This document shows positions 54,914-63,556 of a stretch of DNA of 64,000 nt, piece after piece (positions within the stretch are counted from its first letter, which is position 1; every line of letters begins with the position of its first letter). Made by a program: the position numbers and the translations under genes. Below the pieces are notes generated by a model. The model saw only the letters and a list, made by a program, of their open reading frames with translations. It was not told the DNA's origin and ran no database searches. Source of the DNA: Dyella marensis (GTDB taxonomy: Bacteria; Pseudomonadota; Gammaproteobacteria; Xanthomonadales; Rhodanobacteraceae); NCBI RefSeq assembly GCF_900112865.1, contig NZ_FONH01000002.1, positions 1 to 64,000 of the forward strand. Reading direction: 5' to 3'.

Positions 54914-56431
54914 CTATTTCGGCCTGCCGAACCATCGGGATGCGGCCTGTGCAGCTTCCCCAGAATTCGGATTGCCCTCAGCAGTCCATGCAACAACGCC
55001 ATCGGGGCGTATGAGCACGGCGCTCAAGCCAAGCATGTCAGTCGCTGCACTCGCGATATAAGCGACTCGATCACCCCAGCGATTCGCCAGCGTTCGCAGT
55101 GGCGTGCTCGCATCGAAGTCGAGAATCAGCCCCTTCCCCGCCTTAAGGTGCTCGCCAAGCCTCGTCCCATCGACCAGCTCGAAATCCGGCACGCTGCGTC
55201 CCGCCAGCGGATGGCCATTGCCAAGGTCATGGCGCAGCGATACACCCCATACGCGCTCGGCAAAATACGTCGCACCATCCGGCGTCTCGATCAGGTCGCG
55301 GATGATCGCCCCCAACGCCCGCGAACTTCTGCTCGGCCGCATCAGCGCGACCTGCGCGCGTGACCAGTCGAGCACCTGGGCGCCAATCGGGTGCCGCTCG
55401 CTCGTATAGGTGTCGAGCAGGCCGTCCGGCGCGTCGCCGCGGATAGTGGCGGCGAGTTTCCAGCCGAGGTTCATCGCATCGCCCAGGCCCAGATTGAGCC
55501 CCTGCCCGCCCAGCGGCGAATGGATGTGCGCGGCGTCGCCGGCGAGCAGCACGCGTCCGTTGCGATAGGTCGTGGCCTGGTTGGCGCGGTCCGTCCAGGT
55601 CGTGGCCAGTTGGAGGGATGTCACGGTGACGTCCGTGCCGGAGACGCGGCGCAATACCTCTTGAACATGTTCGGGCGTAATCGGCTGGGTCCGGTGGAAC
55701 GCGCCGCCGTCGAAATCGACCATGGCGACCGTTCCGGGCGGCGCGTAGGTGTACATGCCGGTGGGCGTGTAGTGGCGGCCGGGGCGGAGCTGCGCGGGAT
55801 CGGCCAGTTCGACTTCGACGGAATAGCCGGTGAACTCGGGATCGGTGCCGACGAACTCAAAACCACCCAGCTTGCGGACCGTGCTGCGTCCGCCATCGCA
55901 ACCGACCAGCCAGTGCGCGCGGATGGTTTTGCCACCCGCGCGGACGGCCACCTCTTCATCGGACTGCTCGACATCCTCGACGCCGATGCCGCGCCGGATC
56001 TCCACCCCCATCGCATCCGCATGCGCGGCGAAGACGGTTTCGAGGGATTCCATGTCGACCAGCATGCTGCTGCCGGCCGAACCGGGCAGACGGTACGGCC
56101 ACTTCGAAGTGTCGATCCTGTCCTGGTAGAACTGGATGCCGGCGAAATGCCCGCCCGGCTGGCGCGGCTGGCCTGCCCAATGTGCCGCCTTGTTCCTGGC
56201 TCCGTCTTTGGAAACCTGCAGCGCCGAGATCTCATCGAGCAGACCTCGCCGGTAAAGCGCCTCGACGGTGGGCACCGTCAGGCCGCGCATGCCGAATGGA
56301 AGGCGCTTCAAGGGAGAGCCCGGCTCTTCCGCCTGCTCCAGCACCAATACGGAAAGTTTCGCGAGACGCAGCTCGCAGGCGAGGAACAGGCCGACGGGGC
56401 CTGCTCCGGCAATGACGACGTCATGGATCAA
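54914..56431 (-). CDS. FAD-dependent aromatic monooxygenase (PheA/TfdB type)
   Basis: 505 residues from a TTG start at 56431 with GAGGA upstream; no ATG is near the conserved N-terminus. The FAD-binding GxGxxG motif is IAGAGPVGLFLACEL, the DG motif is LVGCDGGRSTVRK, and the GD motif is VLLAGDAAHIHSPLGGQGLNLGLGDAMNLGW. The C-terminal thioredoxin-like domain of the phenol-hydroxylase type is present. It hydroxylates an aromatic compound or polyketide-like substrate using NAD(P)H. The divergent TetR gene and the palindrome at 56490 point to repression by that TetR. Confidence 0.92.
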   Translation of the reverse strand: MIHDVVIAGAGPVGLFLACELRLAKLSVLVLEQAEEPGSPLKRLPFGMRGLTVPTVEALYRRGLLDEISALQVSKDGARNKAAHWAGQPRQPGGHFAGIQFYQDRIDTSKWPYRLPGSAGSSMLVDMESLETVFAAHADAMGVEIRRGIGVEDVEQSDEEVAVRAGGKTIRAHWLVGCDGGRSTVRKLGGFEFVGTDPEFTGYSVEVELADPAQLRPGRHYTPTGMYTYAPPGTVAMVDFDGGAFHRTQPITPEHVQEVLRRVSGTDVTVTSLQLATTWTDRANQATTYRNGRVLLAGDAAHIHSPLGGQGLNLGLGDAMNLGWKLAATIRGDAPDGLLDTYTSERHPIGAQVLDWSRAQVALMRPSRSSRALGAIIRDLIETPDGATYFAERVWGVSLRHDLGNGHPLAGRSVPDFELVDGTRLGEHLKAGKGLILDFDASTPLRTLANRWGDRVAYIASAATDMLGLSAVLIRPDGVVAWTAEGNPNSGEAAQAASRWFGRPK

Positions 56432-56489
56432 GGCTGTTTCCTCGAACGGAATGCCGATCCGTGGGGGTGTCGACCGGCATGGAAAATTG

Positions 56490-56504
56490 TTACACTGAGT
56501 GTAA
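56490..56504. promoter_or_regulatory. TetR operator in the monooxygenase-TetR gap
   Basis: TTACACTGAGTGTAA is a perfect palindrome with 7-base arms, located 59 bases before the monooxygenase start and about 10 before the TetR start. It is the only strong palindrome in the gap. Confidence 0.8.
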
Positions 56505-56514
56505 GTTTTATGGG

Positions 56515-57171
56515 ATGACCAGCGCCATGTCAAATCCACCCAGTCTTCGCGACAGCAAGAAGGCCGCGACGCGCCTGACGATTTCGAACGTCGCCACCCG
56601 CCTGTTCGTCGAGCGCGGCTTCGAAAACGTCTCGATCGACGAGATCGCGATCGAAGCGGGCGTCGCTCGGAAAACGGTGTTCAACTACTTTCCGCGCAAG
56701 GAAGACCTGGTCTTCGATCGCGAGGAGGAGAGCCGCGAACTGGTGCACCAGGCGCTCGCAGCGCGCGGCGAACAGCCGCCCGTGCCGGTGTTCCAGGCAT
56801 TGATGCGTGCGCTGCTGGATGAGCAGCACCCGATGCTGCGCATCAACCGACGGCCCATCCAGTTCTGGGGCGCTGTCGCCGACAGCCCTTCGCTCACCCT
56901 TCGCGCCCGCGAACTGCAGGGAACCCTGACCGACGACCTGGCCGGCATGCTGGCCGACGCGGTCGGACGACCGCACGCCGACCCGGAAGCGCGCCTCGCT
57001 GCGGCCATGCTGATGGGCACGCTGGTGGTGGCATACGGCGAGGCGTTGCGGGCGTTCCGTGCGAAGCGCAAGGCGGGCGAGGCGCTGGCCAGCGTGATGG
57101 AGCGCGGCTTCGCCGGCGTCAATGCCGCGCTCGCCGGGACCGCGTATGTCGACCGCAAGCCGAAGGCGTAG
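56515..57171 (+). CDS. TetR-family transcriptional regulator
   Basis: 218 residues from ATG 56515 (MTSAMSNPPSLRDSKKA); ATG 56527 is also possible, and neither has a strong ribosome site. The helix-turn-helix reads FVERGFENVSIDEIAIEAGVARKTVFNYFPRKEDLVF, typical of TetR. It probably represses the divergent FAD monooxygenase gene via TTACACTGAGTGTAA. The stop codon TAG is the TAG of the GTAGG that begins the REPIN at 57168, so the repeat forms the end of the gene. Confidence 0.92.
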   Translation: MTSAMSNPPSLRDSKKAATRLTISNVATRLFVERGFENVSIDEIAIEAGVARKTVFNYFPRKEDLVFDREEESRELVHQALAARGEQPPVPVFQALMRALLDEQHPMLRINRRPIQFWGAVADSPSLTLRARELQGTLTDDLAGMLADAVGRPHADPEARLAAAMLMGTLVVAYGEALRAFRAKRKAGEALASVMERGFAGVNAALAGTAYVDRKPKA

Positions 57172-57256
57172 GTTGGGGTGAGCGCAGCGAACCCCAACAA
57201 ACGTTCCGCCTGTCCATACGTCTGTTGGGGTTCGCCGTAGGCTCACCCCAACCTAC
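57168..57256. repeat. REPIN, copy B
   Basis: GTAGGTTGGGGTGAGCGCAGCG...CCCCAAC at 57168-57198 is followed by the inverted REP ending CACCCCAACCTAC at 57256. It lies exactly between the convergent TetR and S53 genes, contributes the TetR stop codon and ends two bases before the S53 stop codon. See copies at 24861 and 62081. Confidence 0.9.
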
Positions 57257-57258
57257 GC

Positions 57259-59463
57259 TCAGAACTTCATCCCCCAGCTCACCAACGTGCCCGCCGAACC
57301 GTTGTGCGTAACGTTGTCCACCACCAGCCGCCAACTGCCGTCGACGGCATGGACGGGGATGTCGACCGGCCAGGTCGCATCGATATCGGCGGCGGTGTCG
57401 TTCGGATCGGGTTGCTTCAACACCTTCTTGGTGCCGTCGGACATCACCAGCGTGATGCGCAGATCGCCCCGCTTCGGATAGGTGACGTGGGCATTGACCG
57501 CGACCGGCAGCGCCGCCGCATTGGCGCTGCGATTGTGGATATTGATGCTGTCCGAGGTGCAGTAGCAGCCCGAGGTGGTGACCGGATGCGCGTCGGTATT
57601 GACGTAATAGCCGGGGTTCGCGTTCCAGTACTTGGTGACGTAAGCGTTGAACCTGGCGATGTCCAGGCTGCCCCAGCCGCTGCAGTGATCCCAGCCGAAG
57701 TCGCAGTGATAACCTATGCCGCCATAGTTGGCGTTCCTGGTCAGGCCGTTGTAGCCGCCGGCGATATCGTGCAGCGGCGAGCCCGGCATGGTGCTGGCGA
57801 AGTTCTCGTACATCTCCTGCGTGGGCAGGCCCAGGCTGTTCTGGTGGGCCGATTCGATGCGTGCCCACACCGCGGCGAAGATCGCCGAGGAAGTGGCATT
57901 GCCCTCCCACAGGAAGTCCAAACCCATGAAGATGGGCAGGATGCCACCACTGCCGACCGTGTCGGCTATCGGGTACTGCCCGCCAGCCAGGAAGGCTATG
58001 TCCGGCACCTGCCGATGTGCGGTCTGTGCGCCCAGCGTGGCGACCTGCCAGGGCGGCGCAGGCTCGAACAGGCTCTCGCCGCCGCCGGTAGCCCGCAGGG
58101 TATTGGACCTCACCACTTCGTACGCGTAGTTGTTCCAGACCTTCTCGGCGCTCCAGGTGGTGCCGCCGCTGTTGAACAGCTGGGTGCCGCCCACCGCCAC
58201 CACGTAGGGCGACGTCGCCGGTTCCGCCACGCTGTACGAAACCGAGGGAACCGTCCAATACACGCCGTACTCGCGCTCATAGACGCCGTTGTCGCCGGCC
58301 GGCACCACGAAAGTCTGCCCCTGCGCCACCGCCTGCTGGAAGATCGCATCGTCGGCGGCCTGCGCGCCGGACTGGTAGGCGCGCAGCTCGTCCTGATGGA
58401 AGACCGTTGCAATGACCTCCGCCGCGTCCTCGACCACCGCCTGGTTGTAGGTGGCCACCACGGTAGCCTCGGCCACGCTGTCGCCGGCTCCTGCGGCGTA
58501 GATCACCATCTGCTTGACGCTACCGGAAACGCTGGCGATCACCTGGGCGGTCACGTCCGTCTCAATGGTGAACAGCTGGACCTGGTCGGGCGGCGCGTAC
58601 TGCGTGGGATACCCCGGCCCGCCTTTGTCGGTCACGCTGACCGCTCGCGTACTGACCGCCGGCAGGCCCGCGCCGGTGGTATAGCTGTTGAGGTCCCTGA
58701 CGATCTGGGTGGGATCGCCACCGGTAACGATGCCTACGGTGGTCGCCTGGGCGGTGGGTGTGTCGCCCACGTGGTAGATCGGCGGCAGATCCTCGGGGTG
58801 GTATGGGCCCTCGGGACGGAGCGGCGCCGGTGTGGCGGCCCGCTTCAACACGGGTACCTGCTTCGGACCAGGCGCGCTCGGAAGCTCCTGCAACCCCAGC
58901 ACCGATCCCACGATGCCGCCCAGCGCCGCCGGCACCTGCGCCGGTGTTTCGTTGGCGTAGGCGCGCCGGCCGTCGCGATCCAGTTGCAGCATGCGCGTAT
59001 GGAAGGCGGTCTCCACATTCGCGCCGTGGCCGCGAGCGCTGATCAGCAGGTTATTGGGCGAAACCTCGATGCCGTCGAAACCATGCTGCCGCAGATAGGC
59101 GACTACGGCGTCCACCTGCGCATCGGTGGGCGCGTACCGGGACTTGAACTCGGCAGGGCTCAGGTAACGGCGAAAGACGGCGCTGTCGCGGCGCTTCACC
59201 TCGCGCAGGAATGTCTGCAGGCGATCCGGCTGACGCCATTGCAGCGCCACGGTGATATGCAGCTGCTGGCCGACGTCCAGCGGTTGCACCGCCGATAAAG
59301 GCAGCGCCTGGCGGGTTGCCTGTTGCAGCAACGACACGCCTTGCGTGTGCGTATCCACCCATACCTCGCCGGCATGTGCCGGCCACGCGGACATCAACAT
59401 CAGGCACGGCAGCAATGCATGCCGGCCCACGCTCCCCATCGAGTGCAATGTCATCGGCATCAT
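57259..59463 (-). CDS. Secreted S53-like (sedolisin) peptidase with P-domain
   Basis: 734 residues from ATG 59463 (GAGGA upstream). A signal peptide is followed by the S53 pro-domain (about 50-200: LQWRQPDRLQTFLREVKRRDS, RYLSPAEFKSRYAP), the catalytic domain and a C-terminal proprotein-convertase P-domain (RGDLRITLVMSDGTKKVL to GTLVSWGMKF). The nucleophile is probably Ser525 in NATSSAIFAAVW (canonical GTSxxxP) and the oxyanion Asp lies in VPAGDNGVYE. The Glu-x-x-x-Asp motif is altered: Glu301-Thr-Asp303 stands where ExxxD is normal. It is an exported acid-type serine peptidase or a divergent relative. Confidence 0.88.
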   Translation of the reverse strand: MMPMTLHSMGSVGRHALLPCLMLMSAWPAHAGEVWVDTHTQGVSLLQQATRQALPLSAVQPLDVGQQLHITVALQWRQPDRLQTFLREVKRRDSAVFRRYLSPAEFKSRYAPTDAQVDAVVAYLRQHGFDGIEVSPNNLLISARGHGANVETAFHTRMLQLDRDGRRAYANETPAQVPAALGGIVGSVLGLQELPSAPGPKQVPVLKRAATPAPLRPEGPYHPEDLPPIYHVGDTPTAQATTVGIVTGGDPTQIVRDLNSYTTGAGLPAVSTRAVSVTDKGGPGYPTQYAPPDQVQLFTIETDVTAQVIASVSGSVKQMVIYAAGAGDSVAEATVVATYNQAVVEDAAEVIATVFHQDELRAYQSGAQAADDAIFQQAVAQGQTFVVPAGDNGVYEREYGVYWTVPSVSYSVAEPATSPYVVAVGGTQLFNSGGTTWSAEKVWNNYAYEVVRSNTLRATGGGESLFEPAPPWQVATLGAQTAHRQVPDIAFLAGGQYPIADTVGSGGILPIFMGLDFLWEGNATSSAIFAAVWARIESAHQNSLGLPTQEMYENFASTMPGSPLHDIAGGYNGLTRNANYGGIGYHCDFGWDHCSGWGSLDIARFNAYVTKYWNANPGYYVNTDAHPVTTSGCYCTSDSINIHNRSANAAALPVAVNAHVTYPKRGDLRITLVMSDGTKKVLKQPDPNDTAADIDATWPVDIPVHAVDGSWRLVVDNVTHNGSAGTLVSWGMKF

Positions 59464-59701
59464 GGATTCCTCGGGCAAAGTGAATGGCGCGCCCCGAAAG
59501 AGACGCACCGCATGTCCGGTGCGACGGCCCTACCCGCACGCCGCACCGCTTCGCCTGGAACCCCCGGCCTGAGCAGAGGGAGTAATGACCTTCCGCGAAA
59601 ACGAATCTGACGATTCGTTCGCAACGTGGCATCGAGCGCGCCCGCGGCAATGCTCGAGTGCGCTTTCGGTTAATGAAAAAGGGACCTGAACGCGACGCCG
59701 G

Positions 59702-61240
59702 TCATTCCGGTTCGCCGGCACTCAGCTCCACCCAATCGAGCTCGGCCTCGACCTGCCGATACGCATCGTCGCCGATGGCGCCGGACAGGCGCAGGTCCTG
59801 CACGGCGTGGCGGGACTGCGCCACCAGGCAGCGGCGCAGCACGTTGTCCGCACGGGCACCGGGTGCCGCGCCGGATTCGAGATGCTCCAGCGCCGCCGCC
59901 AGTTCGTCGCGCAGGCGCCGGGACGTCGGCGTGTCGTCGGCGGGCAGCGCGTCCATGGCGGCGCGGATCGCCGTGGTGCGCGCCAGTTGCAGTTCGCGCT
60001 GCACGATGCCGTCCGACGGCAAGCGCACCAGCTTCAACAGGGGACGCAGGGTCAGCCCCTGGATCACCAGGGTGCCCAGCACCACCACGAAGGCGGTCAG
60101 CTGGATGAAATCGCGATAGGGAAATCCGGCCGGCAGCGCCATCGCCGCGGCAAGCGTGACAATGCCGCGCATGCCTGACCAGCCGATCACGACCGCCCCT
60201 TTCAAGGTGGCCGGCGCGCCGGGCTTGCGTCCATCGCGCTCGCTGCGCATGGCATTGAGCCGCACCAGCAGGTGATGCACGAAGACCCAGCCCAGGCGCA
60301 CCGCGATCACCACCGCCAGGATGACCAGCGCCAGGCCCAGCGAGTGCAGGCGCTCTCCCGCGCTCGATTTCTCCAGGATCGGGCCGAGCTGCAAGCCGAC
60401 CAGGGTGAAGGCCAGCACGTTGAGCACCACCGTCGCCGTTTCCCAGATCGGGAACGACGAGGTGCGGATATGAGTCTGCATCGGGCGCGTGCTCAGCCTC
60501 GACATCGCCAGCGCGAAGGTCACCACCGCCACGATCGGCGAAAGCCGCAGGCGCTCGCTGAGCAGCCAGATGCCGAAGGTCAAGCCGAACTGGAAGATCA
60601 CCGCACTGGGCGCTTCCTCGAAATGCCGCATGATCCGGCTGATCGGCCAGGTCAAGGCCAGGCCGAAGATCGCGCTGCCGAACACCACCAGGACGAACAT
60701 CGGCACGGCATCCGCGGCGTGGAACTCGCCCGCCACCACGGCGCCCACGGCCACCTTGTAGATAAGCAGCGCCGAGGCGTCGTTCAGCAGGCTCTCCCCT
60801 TCCAGCACCATGCGCATGCGCAACGGCACGGGAAGCTTGCGCAGAATGGTGGTTGCGGCCACCGCGTCCGGCGGCGCGAGCAAGGCGCCCAGCGCGACGG
60901 CGGCTGCCCATGGCATGTCGGGAAACAGCCAGCGCGCGGCAAAGGCCACCGCCACCGTGGTGAGCACGACCGCCGCCAGCACCAGCGACAGCACCGGCAG
61001 CCACATCGCGCGCAGGTCGCGCAGCGAGGTATCGAACGCGGCATCCATCAGCACCGGCGCGACGAACAGCACCAGCACCAGGTCGGGCGGGAAATCCAGC
61101 TTCGGCGCGTTCGGCAGGCAGGCCAGCAGCGCGCCGCCCACCGCCAGCAGCACCGGATAGGGAATATTGACGCGCTTGGCGAAGGACGACACCACGGCCG
61201 CGCCGAGCAGAAGCACCAGGATGGTTTCGAAGACCTGCAT
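59702..61240 (-). CDS. CPA1-family sodium/proton antiporter
   Basis: 512 residues. About twelve membrane helices occupy residues 1-400, with the CPA1 ion-site region ALGALLAPPDAVAATTILRKL and the following LLNDASALLIYK, where Asp residues bind the ions. A cytoplasmic C-terminal tail of about 110 residues follows. It exchanges sodium (or potassium) for protons at the inner membrane. It is followed on the same strand by the FadR-type gene but with no sign of coupling. Confidence 0.93.
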   Translation of the reverse strand: MQVFETILVLLLGAAVVSSFAKRVNIPYPVLLAVGGALLACLPNAPKLDFPPDLVLVLFVAPVLMDAAFDTSLRDLRAMWLPVLSLVLAAVVLTTVAVAFAARWLFPDMPWAAAVALGALLAPPDAVAATTILRKLPVPLRMRMVLEGESLLNDASALLIYKVAVGAVVAGEFHAADAVPMFVLVVFGSAIFGLALTWPISRIMRHFEEAPSAVIFQFGLTFGIWLLSERLRLSPIVAVVTFALAMSRLSTRPMQTHIRTSSFPIWETATVVLNVLAFTLVGLQLGPILEKSSAGERLHSLGLALVILAVVIAVRLGWVFVHHLLVRLNAMRSERDGRKPGAPATLKGAVVIGWSGMRGIVTLAAAMALPAGFPYRDFIQLTAFVVVLGTLVIQGLTLRPLLKLVRLPSDGIVQRELQLARTTAIRAAMDALPADDTPTSRRLRDELAAALEHLESGAAPGARADNVLRRCLVAQSRHAVQDLRLSGAIGDDAYRQVEAELDWVELSAGEPE

Positions 61241-61284
61241 GGGGCGCGACTCTACATCAGCGGCGGTGGCGCCCGCTCACGCGC

Positions 61285-62007
61285 TCAGGCCCTGGCTTTG
61301 CGCGCCTTGCTCCGGCTGCGCCGCAGGTTGGCCTGGGAGTCGGCGATCATCGCCAGCATGGCCGCATGCGCCACTTTGGGTTGCTTGCGGCGGATGGCTT
61401 CCAGCACCTTCTGGTGGTGCGGCAACGAGTAACGGAAATTGCTGGAATTGCGCGCCGACAGCACGAAGAAGGTGCCCAGCGCGGTGTCGATCACCGAGAA
61501 CAGCGAGGACAGCAGCTCATTGCCGGTGGCCTGCAGCACGGCCTCGTGGAAACGCAGGTCGGCTTCGGCCCAGCTGTCCAGGGTCTGCGCCGCGTCCATG
61601 GCCTCGTAGGCGGACTGGATCTCGACCAGCTGCGCCTCGGTACGGCGGCGCGCCGCGGCGGCCGCGGCGGCCGGCTCGATCACTTCGCGCATCTCCACCA
61701 GCTTGTCGATGAAATCGTCGGTGGGCATGGAAGCGCAGCGCCAGGCCAGTACGTCGGCATCGAGCTGGTTCCAGTAGCGCTCCTCCTGCACGCGCGCACC
61801 CACACCGGCACGCGATTCGATCAGCCCCTTGGCGGACAGCACCTTCATCGCCTCGCGCAGCGCGGTGCGGCTGACCTTGAGGCTTTCGGCCAGGGCTTCC
61901 TCGCGCGGCAGCACCTCGCCGGGTTGCACCTTGCCGCTGACGATGCGCTGGCCGATCTCCTGCATCACGTGTCCGTACAAGTTGCGAACGGCGTTCGGCT
62001 TCCTCAT
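61285..62007 (-). CDS. FadR-subfamily GntR regulator
   Basis: 240 residues from MRKPNAVRNLYGHVM. The GntR winged helix (about 8-75: GQRIVSGKVQPGEVLPREEALAESLKVSRTALREAMKVL starts here) is joined to an all-helical FCD ligand domain with the metal-binding His pattern (DLRFHEAVLQATGN and PHHQKVLEAIRR). Such regulators usually sense sugar acids or other small acids. It stands downstream of the GH27 gene and beyond copy C of the REPIN, so it is a reasonable candidate regulator of the galactosidase/TonB receptor locus. Confidence 0.92.
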   Translation of the reverse strand: MRKPNAVRNLYGHVMQEIGQRIVSGKVQPGEVLPREEALAESLKVSRTALREAMKVLSAKGLIESRAGVGARVQEERYWNQLDADVLAWRCASMPTDDFIDKLVEMREVIEPAAAAAAARRRTEAQLVEIQSAYEAMDAAQTLDSWAEADLRFHEAVLQATGNELLSSLFSVIDTALGTFFVLSARNSSNFRYSLPHHQKVLEAIRRKQPKVAHAAMLAMIADSQANLRRSRSKARKARA

Positions 62008-62080
62008 GGAGGGCGCGTCCTGTGCGGGTGGTGGCTGGATGCGAGGCTGGCGGTCCGGAGCGATCTTGCCACTATCCGGG

Positions 62081-62242
62081 GTAGGTTGGGATGAGCATGG
62101 CGAACCCCAACGTGGCGCTCGCCATGGGAGACCTGTTGGGGTTACGAGCTGCGTCAGCAGCGCGCCCTTCGGGCCATCCGCCACGCGGATGTTCGCTACG
62201 TCATCCTGCCTTCGCAGTCGCCCTCGGCTCACCCCAACCTAC
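62081..62242. repeat. REPIN, copy C, with about 76 bp inserted
   Basis: The first REP is at 62081-62111 (GTAGGTTGGGATGAG...CCCCAAC). The second REP starts at 62135 (GTTGGGGTT) but is split: its remainder (GGCTCACCCCAACCTAC) is at 62226-62242. About 82 unrelated bases (62144-62225) stand where other copies have six. It lies between the GH27 gene and the FadR-type gene. Confidence 0.8.
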
Positions 62243-62262
62243 GCCGGCATTGCGTCGTGGGC

Positions 62263-63465
62263 CTACATCGCGGAAATGCGATACATCACCGTCGCATGCG
62301 GCTCCAGCTTCAGCTTGATCGAGCCATCGCCCTGCGTATCCGCATGCTTCCACAGATCCCGCATCCGGTACTTGCCGGCTTTCAATCCCAGTTCCTGCGC
62401 ACTCACCGTGACATCCTGCGCCGCATCGCCCTCGTTGAACACGGCCACCGCCTGGCTGCCGTCCTTCATCGGCTTGACGATCACATGGATGCCCTTGGCG
62501 TCGCGCACCTGCTTGCCCTGCTTGCCCAGCGGATCCTGGTCCACTGCGATCACCTCCTTGTTGAGCAGGATCTCCAGCGCGGACGGACTGATCTTGCGCA
62601 GGTCGGTGCCGATCAGCAGCGGCGCGGCCATGATCGACCACAGGCTGAAGTGCGAGCGGTATTCCACGTCGGTCATGCCGCCGTTGCCCACCTCGAGCAT
62701 GTCCGGATCGTTCCAGTGGCCGGGGCCGGCATAGGCGTCGAGCACCACGTTCTGCTTGAAGATCTTCAGCATCGAGTCGTACTTGTCGCTGATGTCGCCG
62801 GTGGTGCGCCAGGACGAGGCGCCGACCTTGGGATCGGCACCCCACAGCCAGGCCTTGTTCTCGCCCCATTCGCACAGGCTGTAGAAGATCGGCCGGCCGG
62901 TGGCGCGCAGCGCTTCGCCCATCGCGGCGTAGCGCTCCTTGGCGGGCTTCTTCTCGTTGTTGCAGTTGTCGTACTTCAGATAGTCCGCGCCGACCGAGGC
63001 GAAGAACGCCGCGTCCTGCTTCTCGTGGCCCAGGCCGCCGGGGAAGCCGCGGTTTTCCTGGTGCGGTTCGCAGGTATTGGTGCCGGCGCTGGAGTACAGG
63101 CCGAAGGCGAAGCCCTTCGAGTGCACGTAGTCGGCCAGCGCCTTGATGCCATGCGGGAAGCGCTTGAGGTTGGGCTGCAGATTGCCGCTCTTGTCGCGCT
63201 GCCAGTCGGCCCAGCAATCGTCGAGGTTGATGTGGCGATAACCGGCGTCACGCAAGCCCGTGCTGACCATCTTGTCGGCCACGCTGCGGATCATGTCCTC
63301 GTTGAACTCGTCGCGGCAGTGGGTGGAGTTCCAGTTGTTGAAGCCCATCTGCGGCACGGCGGCGCTGGACCATTCCGGCTTGACGTCCCCGGCGTATGCG
63401 GCGACCGCGAAGGTCGCGCACACGCATACGGCCAGGCGGGTCAACGTAGCGGACATACCTTTCAT
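62263..63465 (-). CDS. Secreted GH27 alpha-galactosidase
   Basis: 400 residues from MKGMSATLTRLAVC (GGAG upstream), with a signal peptide ending after AYAG. It is a GH27 (melibiase) enzyme: PQMGFNNWNSTHC, HINLDDCWADWQRD, the nucleophile Asp166 in YLKYDNCN, and SHFSLWSIMAAPLLIGTDLR with the acid/base Asp. The C-terminal beta-sandwich (HVIVKPMKDGSQAVAVFNEG) is present. It cleaves alpha-galactosides in the periplasm. The TonB-dependent receptor upstream on the same strand probably imports its substrate. Confidence 0.96.
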   Translation of the reverse strand: MKGMSATLTRLAVCVCATFAVAAYAGDVKPEWSSAAVPQMGFNNWNSTHCRDEFNEDMIRSVADKMVSTGLRDAGYRHINLDDCWADWQRDKSGNLQPNLKRFPHGIKALADYVHSKGFAFGLYSSAGTNTCEPHQENRGFPGGLGHEKQDAAFFASVGADYLKYDNCNNEKKPAKERYAAMGEALRATGRPIFYSLCEWGENKAWLWGADPKVGASSWRTTGDISDKYDSMLKIFKQNVVLDAYAGPGHWNDPDMLEVGNGGMTDVEYRSHFSLWSIMAAPLLIGTDLRKISPSALEILLNKEVIAVDQDPLGKQGKQVRDAKGIHVIVKPMKDGSQAVAVFNEGDAAQDVTVSAQELGLKAGKYRMRDLWKHADTQGDGSIKLKLEPHATVMYRISAM

Positions 63466-63556
63466 CGAATCTCTCCAGGCGGCTGTCGATCGAAAAAAAT
63501 GACGGGCGACGCGCGTAACGCAGTGAGGGAGGAGCGCGCCGCCCGTCCGGGGAAAC

